Under the pieces are notes generated by a model that was not told the DNA's origin, ran no database searches, and saw nothing but the letters and a program-made list of their open reading frames with translations. A DNA stretch of 52,812 bases from an uncultured Opitutales bacterium (GTDB taxonomy: Bacteria; Verrucomicrobiota; Verrucomicrobiia; Opitutales; Intestinicryptomonadaceae): the NCBI GenBank assembly GCA_900545715.1, contig URAJ01000013.1:1-52812 (forward strand). The letters run 5' to 3'. This document shows, piece by piece, positions 16,855-26,203 of the stretch. The translations under genes were made by a program, and so were the position numbers. Within the stretch, counting starts at the first letter, position 1. Every line of letters begins with the position of its first letter.

Positions 16855-17688
16855 ATGAAAAAATTATCAGCAATACTCGCCCTGACGGCGGCTCTCATAG
16901 CGGCCCCGCTCGCATCATTTGCGGCGGACCACCACCGCAAGATTGCGGTCCAGACCTACACTTTTAGGAATTTCACCCTCGAAAAGACGCTTGAAATGCT
17001 AAAAACTCTCCCCATAGACGGGGTCGAGTGCTACCCGGGGCAGACGCTCAGCGACAAATTCCCGAACGTTAAAGTCGGGCCTAAAATGCCGAAGGAAGCG
17101 CGCGAATACATGAAAAAGCTCTTTAAGGATTCAGGGCTTAAAATGGTCGCGTTCGGCGTAGTCAGCAGGTACGACACCGAGACCGAAAAAGACATAGAGG
17201 CCGTCTGCAAATTCGCCAAAGAAATGGGCGCCGACAGGGTTCTCAGCGAAAATCCCGTGGCGCGCTTCCCGATTTGGGACAAGGTCGGCAAAAAGTACGG
17301 AGTGACAATGTGCGTTCACCACCATTCTATGACGAGTCCCAACCAGTATTGGGAGCCGCTTGTGCTTGCCAAGTACACGTCGGGCTACGACAATGTAAAG
17401 GCCAATCCGGATATCGGGCATTGGTCGCTTTGCGCGATTGACCCTGTCGAGGGGCTTAAAACTCTGAGGGGAAAATATGTTTCGCTGCATTTTAAAGACC
17501 AGAAGGAGTTTGGCGTGCCGAAGAACCAGTGCGTCGTCCTCGGAAAGGGTGCTTTCGATATGAAGGCGATTTTGTCGGAGCTCGACAGCCAGGGCTTCGA
17601 CGGCTTCCTGACTCTTGAAAACGAGAATATCGCGTCTAATCCGATGCCCGTCATAAAGGAGTGCGTCGAATATTTGCGCAAAAACTGA
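16855..17688 (+). CDS. Exported sugar phosphate isomerase/epimerase-like TIM barrel (copy 2)
   Basis: This 277-residue paralogue of the preceding gene has an ordinary signal peptide (cleaved near SFAAD) with no lipobox. It keeps the same core: VQTYTFR, GVECYPGQ, MCVHHHSMTSPNQYWE, NPDIGH, SLHFKDQK and LTLENE. The two proteins align along their whole length; the most similar stretch is around the HHH motif and YDNVKANPD. One copy is membrane-anchored and the other soluble, so they may act at different places or as a mixed complex. The ATG at 16855 is used because the in-frame TTG two codons earlier adds nothing to the signal peptide. There is no clear Shine-Dalgarno sequence. Confidence 0.85.
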   Translation: MKKLSAILALTAALIAAPLASFAADHHRKIAVQTYTFRNFTLEKTLEMLKTLPIDGVECYPGQTLSDKFPNVKVGPKMPKEAREYMKKLFKDSGLKMVAFGVVSRYDTETEKDIEAVCKFAKEMGADRVLSENPVARFPIWDKVGKKYGVTMCVHHHSMTSPNQYWEPLVLAKYTSGYDNVKANPDIGHWSLCAIDPVEGLKTLRGKYVSLHFKDQKEFGVPKNQCVVLGKGAFDMKAILSELDSQGFDGFLTLENENIASNPMPVIKECVEYLRKN

Positions 17689-17707
17689 CGATTTTCATGT
17701 TGTTTAA

Positions 17708-17737
17708 GCGGGCTCCGCATGGAGTCCGCTTTTTTTT
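17708..17737 (+). terminator. Terminator of the isomerase-like pair
   Basis: GCGGGCTCC and GGAGTCCGC pair around a GCAT loop with one G-T wobble, and eight Ts follow. It starts 20 bases after the stop of the second gene. Confidence 0.92.
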
Positions 17738-18224
17738 GCGCCATTCAAAAAATTAGTGCGGCAAATTTTTTTCGCATATTTTTTACCGAATTTACCGAAT
17801 AAAAAGTTTAGCGGGATTTTTTTTGGGGATTTTTTTATTTTCTTTCCTCCTTTCGCTGCAAGAAGGCGGCTTAAATGCAAAATTTTTACTGTTTCACGCG
17901 CGCGGGTGGTGAAAAAATTCAATGGGCGCAAATTTTATGAAAACAAATTTTTTTCGGGCGCAAATTGGCAGGTTTTAGCGTCGCTAAAATGCCGAAAATA
18001 TTTTTTTAGCGACATGCAGTGTGTCTTTTTCTTGGTAGGGCGGGGGTTCTCCGTTTCCTCAAGCGCGCAGGGGGTCATCCGTTTTCGCAGGTGCGCAGGG
18101 CGTCATCCGTTTTCGCAGGCGCGTAGGGGGGTATCCGTTTCTGCAGGCGCGCAGGGCGCTTTTTTTAGGGTCTCTTTTCGCCTTGTTTCAGAAAAAATTT
18201 CACTCTTAAAAATATTTTCCGACA
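17738..18224. other. Low-complexity spacer with minisatellite
   Basis: This stretch between two convergent terminators is dominated by runs of T and A (17738-18020) and by the 28-bp repeats at 18035-18159. A 215-codon plus-strand frame crosses it and continues into the terminator and the 3' end of the opposite gene; its translation is Phe/Lys/Arg-rich and driven by the repeats, so it is not accepted as a gene. Confidence 0.55.
18035..18159. repeat. 28-bp tandem minisatellite, about 4.5 copies
   Basis: Units start at 18035 (diverged), 18063, 18091 and 18119, with a partial unit at 18147-18159. The consensus begins GCGCGCAGGG and contains TCATCCGTTTTCGCAG. The second and third units are nearly identical; the first is the most decayed. 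Units abut without spacers, so this is not a CRISPR. The period is not a multiple of three and no gene covers it. Confidence 0.9.
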
Positions 18225-18262
18225 CCAAAAAAAATAAGGGCGCATTAAAAAATGCGCCCTTG
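18225..18262 (-). terminator. Terminator of the large glycoside hydrolase gene
   Basis: An 11-bp stem AAGGGCGCATT/AATGCGCCCTT with a 4-nt loop is followed on the minus strand by ATTTTTTTT. It lies 17 bases after the stop codon. Confidence 0.92.
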
Positions 18263-18278
18263 CGTCAGGTTGCTGAGC

Positions 18279-21200
18279 CTACATTGCCGACAGCTCAAAG
18301 AATACGCTCGGAATCGGGAGCTTTGAAGTGTCGATTTCCGCCTCTATGCGCCCGTCCGACTTCTTTAAGGGAAGCTCTTGCAATCTCGAGCCGTCCATAT
18401 TGAGCGCCCAAAGCCTCATCTGTTTCCAGTGCGGCGTGGAGAGCGCTACCTTATATTTACCAGTCTCGACGAGCAACGGAGGCTTGCCTATGTTTATTAA
18501 GCTTACCATGTCTTCGTCCGTAAATGACATCTCGGAGTTCAGCGAATTCGGGGAGATTACAAGCGCGAACCTGCGCGCCTCTTTTATTGGCTTTAAGCCG
18601 TCCACCGCCGCGAGGGTGACGTTTGAATTGCGCTGGGTATAGATTACTTCAAAGTCGGAAAGCTTGGCGGTTTCTCCGGCGGGGGCGCTCATGCCTTGCA
18701 GGCGCGGAGTGTTTACTGTCATGTATTTGCGCGGAGTATCTATGTATATTTCGTCCGTGGAGCTCTCAAATATGCCTTTCAATACGTCCGTCCTATTGTT
18801 CTTTGAGAGCATTCCGCGCTTGCGCATTTCCTCGACAGCCGACGACAAGTCGAAGTCCGAATGCTGGGTATCTGCAATGTTCCCGTATGCCTTGTGGAGT
18901 ATCAGCGATGAGCCGCCGAGCCTGTCGAAGGCAATTTCGTTTTCGGCCGGTTTGTATCTCGGGGAGGATTCCACCGACATCTTCGTGAGCAGGCTTAGCC
19001 TTGATTGGCGCGCGTCCAAGCCGTATTCGTAGGAATCGGACTTGTAAATATCCTTTTCGTTGATTTTTATGACGGCCTCGTACGCCGACTCGGCAACGTC
19101 GCCGCGCAAATACATAAGCGCTGTTAGAAATTCCTGCGACCTTATTGTGACGTCGGGGGCGTTGTTGAACGGGTAAACCGCGGGCGGGGTATCCTTCGCG
19201 GTGACGGGATTTGCGAAGCATGTTATGCCGTCAAAGCCTTGGAGTGCCGAGTGCGCGCCAGTGGCGAATCCCTGTTCGTACCTGTACTTATTCCAGAAGA
19301 CATGCCCGTGTTCTGTTATAACGTAGGGAACTCCGTGCTCTTTTGTGGCGGCAAAAGCGCGCGATATGTTTATGCCCTCGCCGACGGAGCTTTTTTGCGA
19401 TATGCGCGAGCCCATATCTATGAAGTTTGACGGGTGGGCGTGGTAGTTGTTCATCGCGACGTAGTCGGCGTTTTTGCGGGAAAGGATATTGCGCATGGAC
19501 TTCCCCATATTGAAGTTTGTCACGGGGCCTTCAAAGCCCATTGCGCGGAACTGCCGCTTAAACCACTTTAACATGTCGCGCTCCAATTTTGTTATAAATT
19601 CGTTTATGTCGCGGGCGCGCTGGTCGAGCTTGTTGATGCCTTCGTCGCGGTTGAATGCGGGGAGCGCGTCAAAATCTTCAACTCCCTCGGGAAGCTTGTC
19701 TTTCCAGGCTTCGGAGAGCTTTTTGAAGTCGTTGCGGTATTTGCGCTTTAAGAATTTTATCCATTCGCCGCGTAGCTCGGTGTAAGTTCCGGGCTTTGAG
19801 AGCCCGAATTCAAGCTCGTTGTAGCCTATGACAAGGGCTAATTGCGGATCTTCCGCAAGCTTTGTGCCGGTATAGGGATTTACTGTGGTGAGAATCTTTT
19901 TGGTCCCGATTAGCCAATTCTTTTTTACTTTGTCGTCGCTGTATATTGAATATTTAAAATTGCGTTTTTCGCGCGGGTTCCACGAGTCTCCGATACTGTA
20001 TCCGATGCCGCTTGCCATGGCGTCGAACTCTATGTATATGCCGTTCTTTTTCAGCTCGTAGAAATAGTAAAAGAGGAGGTCGAGCCTTTTTTCGTTAAAT
20101 TCCCCGTCGGCTTTTGCTCCGTACATCAAATCGCGGTCTGGGGAGATTCTTAGCATGTTGTATCCGTTTTGGCGCAGTTTTGCGGCGAAAGCGGCCGCTT
20201 CTTCATGGTTCGACACTTCCCTGAAATCCCCGCCGATGTGTATTAAAAATTTTGCGGGGACATCGGGCGTCTTTTCAAATGCCAGGCGGCCTTTCTTATT
20301 GACTATTACGCGCCCCCTGTCGCCCGCTGTTTCCTTGGGGTTTAGGGAAGTCAGGTCGAGGACGCTTCCGGGCGCCGCGGGAGGGGCGTATTTTTCGGGC
20401 ATGGGCTTCCATACGTCGTCAGCGCGGGTGGTGTAGTTCCACGTCTTCGGAAATGCGACGTCGCGCTCGGATATATTTGCCCCGAGAAGCACCCATGTGG
20501 CGACCCCGTTTTCAGGGGTAAATACCAGCTTTGCGATGTTCCCAAATCCGTCGGGAATCTTGAATTTAGAGACGCACGCAGTGTAGGTCTGCCCCAACTT
20601 TTGCCACGGACCCACGGATATGCAGTCGGCATTTGCGCCGGCGCGAGCGTAGTCGAAAACATTTTTTCCGGCTTCTATCGGGAATGTTTCCTTTTTGCCG
20701 CCGTTGCCTTCGATTTCCAATGTTCCTATTTTGTCGCCGTCTTTGGAGTTTGAAACGAAATGCAGGACGTACAAAAATTTACCCGAAGCCTCAATGCCCG
20801 CAAATTCCGTTTCCGCCCTTTCAAGCCCGGAGGGAAATGTGGTGGATTTTAATGCTACCGCAAATTTGTCTTTGTTGCGGTGGAAGTTGCGTAGGCTGAA
20901 CGGAACATTTGCGAATTCCGTCTTTGAGGTGTCGAATTCCGAGGCGTTGTACCCGACCCCCGCCGGAGTGAACGCCTTAAAAGCCTTTATTTCGTAGTCT
21001 TTCTGCGCGTAGCCGATGTTCGCTATTTTTGCGAACTCAGCGAGAATGTCCTGCGAGGATATTTTTAGGTTTTTAAATAAAATCTTGCCCGACGACGATT
21101 CCACGCCGAGGTGCATTCTTAAGTTTTTAGATTCGAGCGGAACGTCCGTAAAAAACGAGGTCTCCGCCCAGTCGGATTTCCCCGGGGCTATATAGTTGCC

Positions 21201-21548
21201 GGCATAGACATAGAAATTGTCGCTGCCGCCCTCTATGAGGAATATCTTGCCACCCCACCTTGAAACCGAAGGCGTAAGGTCTTGCGCGAGCTCTACGCTC
21301 ACGTATATTCTTCTTCCGGCAACTTTTTTTATAGGTAGATTTTTTACAATCTCGGCCCGGGATTTTTCCGCGCGCACGGGGTTTGTAATCTGCAAAACGC
21401 CTCCGGATATTATCGCGCAGTTTGACGGCGATATCTGCCAGCCGTTTAAGTCGGCTTCTCCGTCAAATTTTACCGATTCTATTTCCATTGCGCGCGCAGT
21501 GGCGCATGCGGTGATTGCAAGGGCGAGTGTGACAATGTATTTCTTCAT
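18279..21548 (-). CDS. Large secreted clan-A glycoside hydrolase
   Basis: The 1089-residue product begins with a signal peptide (MKKYIVTLALAITACATARA). The first 430 residues look like beta-sandwich, carbohydrate-binding-like modules. A TIM barrel follows, with the Asn-Glu acid/base motif in IGYNELEFG (about residue 577) and a candidate nucleophile in YVITEHGH (about residue 744), the arrangement of GH5/GH42-like families of clan A. The last 200 residues are again beta-rich. It should hydrolyse a beta-linked polysaccharide in the periplasm or outside the cell; the substrate is unknown. The frame is open upstream to 21674, but that extension has no signal peptide, so the ATG at 21548 is used. 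It is divergent from the chemoreceptor pair. Confidence 0.82.
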   Translation of the reverse strand: MKKYIVTLALAITACATARAMEIESVKFDGEADLNGWQISPSNCAIISGGVLQITNPVRAEKSRAEIVKNLPIKKVAGRRIYVSVELAQDLTPSVSRWGGKIFLIEGGSDNFYVYAGNYIAPGKSDWAETSFFTDVPLESKNLRMHLGVESSSGKILFKNLKISSQDILAEFAKIANIGYAQKDYEIKAFKAFTPAGVGYNASEFDTSKTEFANVPFSLRNFHRNKDKFAVALKSTTFPSGLERAETEFAGIEASGKFLYVLHFVSNSKDGDKIGTLEIEGNGGKKETFPIEAGKNVFDYARAGANADCISVGPWQKLGQTYTACVSKFKIPDGFGNIAKLVFTPENGVATWVLLGANISERDVAFPKTWNYTTRADDVWKPMPEKYAPPAAPGSVLDLTSLNPKETAGDRGRVIVNKKGRLAFEKTPDVPAKFLIHIGGDFREVSNHEEAAAFAAKLRQNGYNMLRISPDRDLMYGAKADGEFNEKRLDLLFYYFYELKKNGIYIEFDAMASGIGYSIGDSWNPREKRNFKYSIYSDDKVKKNWLIGTKKILTTVNPYTGTKLAEDPQLALVIGYNELEFGLSKPGTYTELRGEWIKFLKRKYRNDFKKLSEAWKDKLPEGVEDFDALPAFNRDEGINKLDQRARDINEFITKLERDMLKWFKRQFRAMGFEGPVTNFNMGKSMRNILSRKNADYVAMNNYHAHPSNFIDMGSRISQKSSVGEGINISRAFAATKEHGVPYVITEHGHVFWNKYRYEQGFATGAHSALQGFDGITCFANPVTAKDTPPAVYPFNNAPDVTIRSQEFLTALMYLRGDVAESAYEAVIKINEKDIYKSDSYEYGLDARQSRLSLLTKMSVESSPRYKPAENEIAFDRLGGSSLILHKAYGNIADTQHSDFDLSSAVEEMRKRGMLSKNNRTDVLKGIFESSTDEIYIDTPRKYMTVNTPRLQGMSAPAGETAKLSDFEVIYTQRNSNVTLAAVDGLKPIKEARRFALVISPNSLNSEMSFTDEDMVSLINIGKPPLLVETGKYKVALSTPHWKQMRLWALNMDGSRLQELPLKKSDGRIEAEIDTSKLPIPSVFFELSAM

Positions 21549-21770
21549 ACAGGTGTAATTTAAGCAAATTCTGCCGCGCAAATCGCGGGTGGGCAACAAA
21601 ATTTTCCGTTGCCCGCGAATTAAGATGCTAATTGCAAATGTATTGAATCCCGAAGATGGAGAGATAAAATTCATTGTAAACCCGCTCTAATCGCGAAGCG
21701 CTCTTTAAGCAAAACGCGCAAGTCCGCCGAGGTCTATGGCGAAAATAGTCTTGAAGAAGCGCGCCGTTGT

Positions 21771-21784
21771 GATTGAATTCAATC
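21771..21784. promoter_or_regulatory. 14-bp palindrome next to the chemoreceptor start
   Basis: GATTGAATTCAATC is a perfect palindrome ending five bases before the ATG at 21789. It occupies the place where a ribosome binding site would be. It could be an operator or a site that hides the start; no direct evidence distinguishes these. Confidence 0.35.
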
Positions 21785-21788
21785 TTAA

Positions 21789-23957
21789 ATGAAGGCCTCA
21801 ATGAAAACCACCCTTTTGGGGATAGGGCTTGCCGTCACGGTTATTCCGGTGGCGGGAATGTTTGCTTTTATAAAGCTCATGGGGGCCGATGTCGTACGCA
21901 CAGCTACTTCGGAATTTAGGGGAATGGCCGTGGAAAACGCCAAGCGGACTACAATCGATATCCGCCAAATGTGCGAAATCGTTAGAATTAACGAAACCAA
22001 CGCTTCCGACGCCGCGAGAGCCTCAATAATATCAGCTTTTGAAAAGCTCGGGACGCCGTCGCTTGCCGAATCGCCGTCCAATATCCCGACCCGCATTCTC
22101 GGAGACCCCGACTCCGATTCGATGCGCCAGATAAGGCTACTTAAATTTGGCAAGTATCCCGTGGATCCAAATATGCCCTCAGACGACCCCGCGAACGCCG
22201 TATCGCGCGTTATGGAGCGCCTAAAAGACGGGTTGCGCTGCGAAATAGCCATATATGCCAAGACCGACGACGGCTTGCTCGCCCTCGCGGGAACAGGCCC
22301 CGCCGCAGACGGAAAAAGGGCTGCGGGAGTGCTCTTGCCGTACTCTGACGATTCCTCCGAGAGAATTTCAGTGTTCAAATCCGGCACGGAGGCCGGCGCG
22401 AGGAGCACGGATTCAAACTACATACCGCTGGCTTCATCGGACGGCGAGATAATCGGCGGCATATATTTCGGGCTTAGGCGCTCCTCCACAGCGGAAATAG
22501 AGGAATATTTAAAAACAATAAAAATTGGCGGAAGCGGAATCGTTTGGATTGTGGATGACTCCGACCCCAAAAACCCCGTCATACGCGTTTCGGGCGACAC
22601 CACCGCCGTCGGAATATCCGTTGCCGACGACAACATAAAAGTGCGCTCGGAATTTATATTGAATGCGCTGTCCAAAGCTAAGAATCTTCGCGGCTCGGAA
22701 GTTGCGGTGGACTCGCTCGTATTGCCGATGGGGCAGTCCGGCGACGCCGCAAGGCTTGTCACCTATACTTATTACCGCCCGTGGCACTGGCTTATCGGAA
22801 CGATGATAGACGAGCGCGAGTTCCAGTCCGGGCGCGCCGACCTCATCGAACAGACCGACACTTTGACGCGCAAAATACTTTTTGCGGGCGCGATTTTCGC
22901 GGCAATGGCCATAGGCATCGCATGGATAATGGCAACGCGCATGTCGCGCACAATCCGCGCGCTTGTGAGGGTCGCGAACTCGCAGTCGCGCGGGGACATC
23001 GCTGCGGCCGAAAAGATTCTTTCCGGCAAGAGCAGCGTGGTCGAGGAATTCGACGAGCTCTTTACCGCCGTTTTGCTGATGGCGCGCAGTCTCACAAAAT
23101 TAATAAGCGTCCTGAAGCTTATGGGGGTTGACGTAGCCGAGAGGGCGGGCAGGATTTCCGATACTTCCGACACCCTCGACACCATCGCATCTGAGGAGGC
23201 CGCATCGACAAAAAATACGGCTTCGACAGGCGCAAAGATTCTCGCAGCTTCCGAAGCTTTAAACAAAACCGCGAGAGGCTCGGCTTTTGAAGTCTCGCGG
23301 ACTCTCGATATCGCGAGGGAGTCCGGCGAATCCATAAAGCTCCTTAAAAACAATTACGACTCCCTTACGGCGGCCGCGGAAAACGTCGCCGGGAAACTCG
23401 CGGTCATAAACGGAAATGTCGAAAAGATAACCGGCATAGTCACCGCCATTAACGACGTAAGCAGGCAGACAAATTTGCTGTCGCTTAACGCATCAATCGA
23501 GGCTGAAAAGGCGGGCGAGTTCGGCCTCGGATTTGCGGTCGTCGCAAGGCAGATTAGAAGGCTCGCAGACAAAACGTCGATTGCCTCCGCCAATATAGAA
23601 AACATTGTGCGGCAAATGCAAAGTTCGGTGAACTCGGGCGTAATGGAAATGGACAGGTTCGGCGCAAAAATGCGCCAAAGCTCCAAAATCATAATCGAAA
23701 CCGCCGATATGCTCGCCCGCACAGTGTCGGAGATAGAGGCAATCGGCCCCCAGTTTGAGGATATCGCCTCTGGCATCGGCGAGTTGTCCGAAAACGCCCG
23801 CAAAATAAGCGCCACAATGCTCGAGCTGTCCGACTCCTCAGTCCGCGCTCGGGACAGAATATCGGAGTTCCGCGCCGCGGTGAAATCGCTCGACTCCGTG
23901 TCGGTTTCCGTGCTCGAGGCTGTTTCGAGGTTCAAGATAGAGGAGGGCGAAAAATGA
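21789..23957 (+). CDS. Methyl-accepting chemotaxis protein, WspA-like signalling tip (copy 1)
   Basis: This is a transmembrane chemoreceptor of 722 residues. One membrane helix lies near residues 7-29 and a second near 363-385, with a large periplasmic Cache-like sensor between them (WHWLIGTMID is the typical end of such a sensor). A HAMP-like linker leads to the cytoplasmic coiled coil, whose hairpin tip reads TNLLSLNASIEAEKAGEF (from about residue 560). NLLSLNA-IEAEKAGE with LGFAVVARQIRRLAD is closer to WspA-type receptors of alternative chemosensory systems than to flagellar receptors. No cheA, cheW, cheB or cheR is present nearby. The gene overlaps the next receptor by 4 bases (ATGA), so they are co-translated. 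Confidence 0.93.
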   Translation: MKASMKTTLLGIGLAVTVIPVAGMFAFIKLMGADVVRTATSEFRGMAVENAKRTTIDIRQMCEIVRINETNASDAARASIISAFEKLGTPSLAESPSNIPTRILGDPDSDSMRQIRLLKFGKYPVDPNMPSDDPANAVSRVMERLKDGLRCEIAIYAKTDDGLLALAGTGPAADGKRAAGVLLPYSDDSSERISVFKSGTEAGARSTDSNYIPLASSDGEIIGGIYFGLRRSSTAEIEEYLKTIKIGGSGIVWIVDDSDPKNPVIRVSGDTTAVGISVADDNIKVRSEFILNALSKAKNLRGSEVAVDSLVLPMGQSGDAARLVTYTYYRPWHWLIGTMIDEREFQSGRADLIEQTDTLTRKILFAGAIFAAMAIGIAWIMATRMSRTIRALVRVANSQSRGDIAAAEKILSGKSSVVEEFDELFTAVLLMARSLTKLISVLKLMGVDVAERAGRISDTSDTLDTIASEEAASTKNTASTGAKILAASEALNKTARGSAFEVSRTLDIARESGESIKLLKNNYDSLTAAAENVAGKLAVINGNVEKITGIVTAINDVSRQTNLLSLNASIEAEKAGEFGLGFAVVARQIRRLADKTSIASANIENIVRQMQSSVNSGVMEMDRFGAKMRQSSKIIIETADMLARTVSEIEAIGPQFEDIASGIGELSENARKISATMLELSDSSVRARDRISEFRAAVKSLDSVSVSVLEAVSRFKIEEGEK

Positions 23958-26188
23958 AAATATCGCTCTCCAAGCTTCTGATGATTTTCTTTGTCGGATT
24001 GTCGGCTCTGCCTGTAATAGCGATGGCGGCCCTCATTCTCATTATGAACTCCGACATCCGCGCCATCGCCGAAAATGAATTCGACAAAATCGGCGAGCGC
24101 AACGCAACGCAGCTTGCCGCTGATATACGCGAAATATGCTCAATAATACAAAACTCCCGCGACGCCTCGATAGACAATGCGCGCAAGCTCCTGCTTTCAA
24201 GGCTTGCGGAACTCGGGCATGCAAGCTTTTCCGACGCGTCCGTGGAGGCTGAAATAACGAATCAAAACGATCCCTCCGACAAGCGCGTGGTGAAAATACC
24301 GGAGCTTTCGTTCGGCAAGGAAAAAGTGAAATTTGTGCTCGACTCAAACAGGCGCATAGTTTCTTCCGAGGGCAAAGTGCGCGATATCTTCGACACTCTC
24401 AAATCCGACACCGGCATGGAGTTCGCGCTGCTTGTCCGCGTAAACGAAGCGGGGGACATGCTGCGCGCGGTATCGACAGTGGAGGATTCCTCCGGCGGGA
24501 GGTACATCGGGAATTTCATTCCGGCGACCGGCGGGGAAGGTTCGCAAATAGTGAGGTCAATATTGTCCAAGCGCGGATATTCGGGCTCGGCGTATTCAAA
24601 GCGCATAGACTTCGCAACAAACTACGAGCCGGTAATCGGCAACAACGGCAATGTTATTGGGGCGGTGTGCTACGGTTTTAAACAAAACTCGCACGATTAC
24701 GTCCTTAAATATCTTGAAGACGCAAGGTTTGGGGCAAGCGGCTTCGTGTGGGCCATTGAACTGACTCCTGACGATGGGGCGGTTTGGAGAATTTCCAAAG
24801 ACGGGAAACTCAATTCAACTTCGGTTGAGTCAGACGGCGTTGACGACAGGCGAACTGCCGTTATGAAAATAATTGCCGAGGCCGTAAACGCCCCCGACGG
24901 GAAGATAGGCTCAAAGCGCTACAAAGTCGCGGAATCCGGCTGGGACGGCGACATTACGTCGGTCTATACATATTTCAAGCCGTGGAATATGGTAATAGGC
25001 GTCAGCTTCTATAAAAGCGACTCGTACGACGCCATGGCGCGCATTTCCCGGGCGGGCGAAAGATTCATATTTTTCCTGCTGCCCATCGGAATATTGATGC
25101 TCGGATTTTCCGCATTTACTGCGAGGCTTGCGGCCGACAGGGGAAAGGAGATGACGGGCGGGCTTGTGGAGGCGTCGAATATGATCCGCGACGGCAACTT
25201 GCGCGGCGCGCGGGAGGCGCTGTCCGAATTGACCGATCCCGACAGGCTGAGCAACAGCGAAATATTCGCGCTTTGCGTAGCCCTCGAAAAGATGACGGGA
25301 TACCTTTCCAAGCTCGTTTGGCAAGTTCAAAGCGGAGGGGCAAGTCTCGCAGCGGGCGCCGTCAAAATCTCTGAAGGAGCTGCCGAAATAGAATCCATAG
25401 CCGTGGAAAAAGCGGGAGCCCTCAAAAATGTCTCGAAAGCAACGGAATCGATATCGTCCTCGGTGGAGCTGCTTAAATCCAAGGCGCGCAGAGCCGCCGC
25501 AAACATAGTTGCGAGCGTCAATGGAATATGCGAAGGCGAACAATACCTCTCAAACCTCACTGAAAACGCCTCGGGACTCCTTTCGGCGACAGAGTCGGTC
25601 GCTTCAAGGCTCTCAATTATCCAGGAGAAAACCGACGGCATATCTTCGGCTGTCACAACCGTTAATACAGTCAGCCAGCGCACAAACCTGCTATCGCTTA
25701 ACGCATCAATCGAGGCGGAAAAGGCGGGCGAGTTCGGGGGAGGGTTTGCGATTGTCGCATCCGAGATAGGAAAACTCGCGGATATGACTGCGGTCTCGGC
25801 GATGAACATATCAAAAATGGTGTCGGATATGCGGGATTCGGTGGAGTCGGGCGTCGTGGAAATGCGCTCGTTCGTGATACTAATGCGGCGCTCTCTCAGG
25901 GTGATGGACAGGGTTTCGGACAATATGCGGGCCGTTTCGGAACAGGTCGCGGCAGTCGGCCCGAAGTTTGAGGAGCTTGCCGGCGGCGTGGAGACGCAGG
26001 CCGACAGGGCGGCGAGAATAAGCAAGACAATGTACGCTTTTAGCGAGTCGGCGGCGCAGACGCGCGATAAAATCGGCGCGTTCAAGGCTGCCACCGACTC
26101 CCTCGAAAAGACTGCCGAGCAACTGCGCTCAAAACTTTCGCAATTTAAACTTCCTAAAATTAAAGGAGACGGGGAAAATCCGTCATAA
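23954..26188 (+). CDS. Methyl-accepting chemotaxis protein, WspA-like signalling tip (copy 2)
   Basis: This 744-residue receptor has the same plan as its neighbour: an N-terminal membrane helix (residues 7-31), a periplasmic Cache-like domain ending in FKPWNMVIGVSF, a second helix near residue 370, and the tip TNLLSLNASIEAEKAGEF (about residue 577) followed by GGGFAIVASEIGKLAD. A strong Shine-Dalgarno sequence, AGGAGG, lies inside the end of the first receptor gene. The two sensors differ much more than the signalling tips, suggesting different ligands feeding one array. The KDPG aldolase gene starts 15 bases downstream, so the transcript may couple sugar sensing with sugar-acid metabolism. 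Confidence 0.93.
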   Translation: MKISLSKLLMIFFVGLSALPVIAMAALILIMNSDIRAIAENEFDKIGERNATQLAADIREICSIIQNSRDASIDNARKLLLSRLAELGHASFSDASVEAEITNQNDPSDKRVVKIPELSFGKEKVKFVLDSNRRIVSSEGKVRDIFDTLKSDTGMEFALLVRVNEAGDMLRAVSTVEDSSGGRYIGNFIPATGGEGSQIVRSILSKRGYSGSAYSKRIDFATNYEPVIGNNGNVIGAVCYGFKQNSHDYVLKYLEDARFGASGFVWAIELTPDDGAVWRISKDGKLNSTSVESDGVDDRRTAVMKIIAEAVNAPDGKIGSKRYKVAESGWDGDITSVYTYFKPWNMVIGVSFYKSDSYDAMARISRAGERFIFFLLPIGILMLGFSAFTARLAADRGKEMTGGLVEASNMIRDGNLRGAREALSELTDPDRLSNSEIFALCVALEKMTGYLSKLVWQVQSGGASLAAGAVKISEGAAEIESIAVEKAGALKNVSKATESISSSVELLKSKARRAAANIVASVNGICEGEQYLSNLTENASGLLSATESVASRLSIIQEKTDGISSAVTTVNTVSQRTNLLSLNASIEAEKAGEFGGGFAIVASEIGKLADMTAVSAMNISKMVSDMRDSVESGVVEMRSFVILMRRSLRVMDRVSDNMRAVSEQVAAVGPKFEELAGGVETQADRAARISKTMYAFSESAAQTRDKIGAFKAATDSLEKTAEQLRSKLSQFKLPKIKGDGENPS

Positions 26189-26203
26189 AAATCATATTAA
26201 GAT

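Noticed and set aside
18035..18159. CRISPR array
   Set aside because: The 28-bp units abut directly without spacers and there are no cas genes.
17756..18403. 215-codon frame over the minisatellite
   Set aside because: Its translation is low-complexity, repeats with the DNA units, and runs through a strong terminator into the end of the opposite gene.
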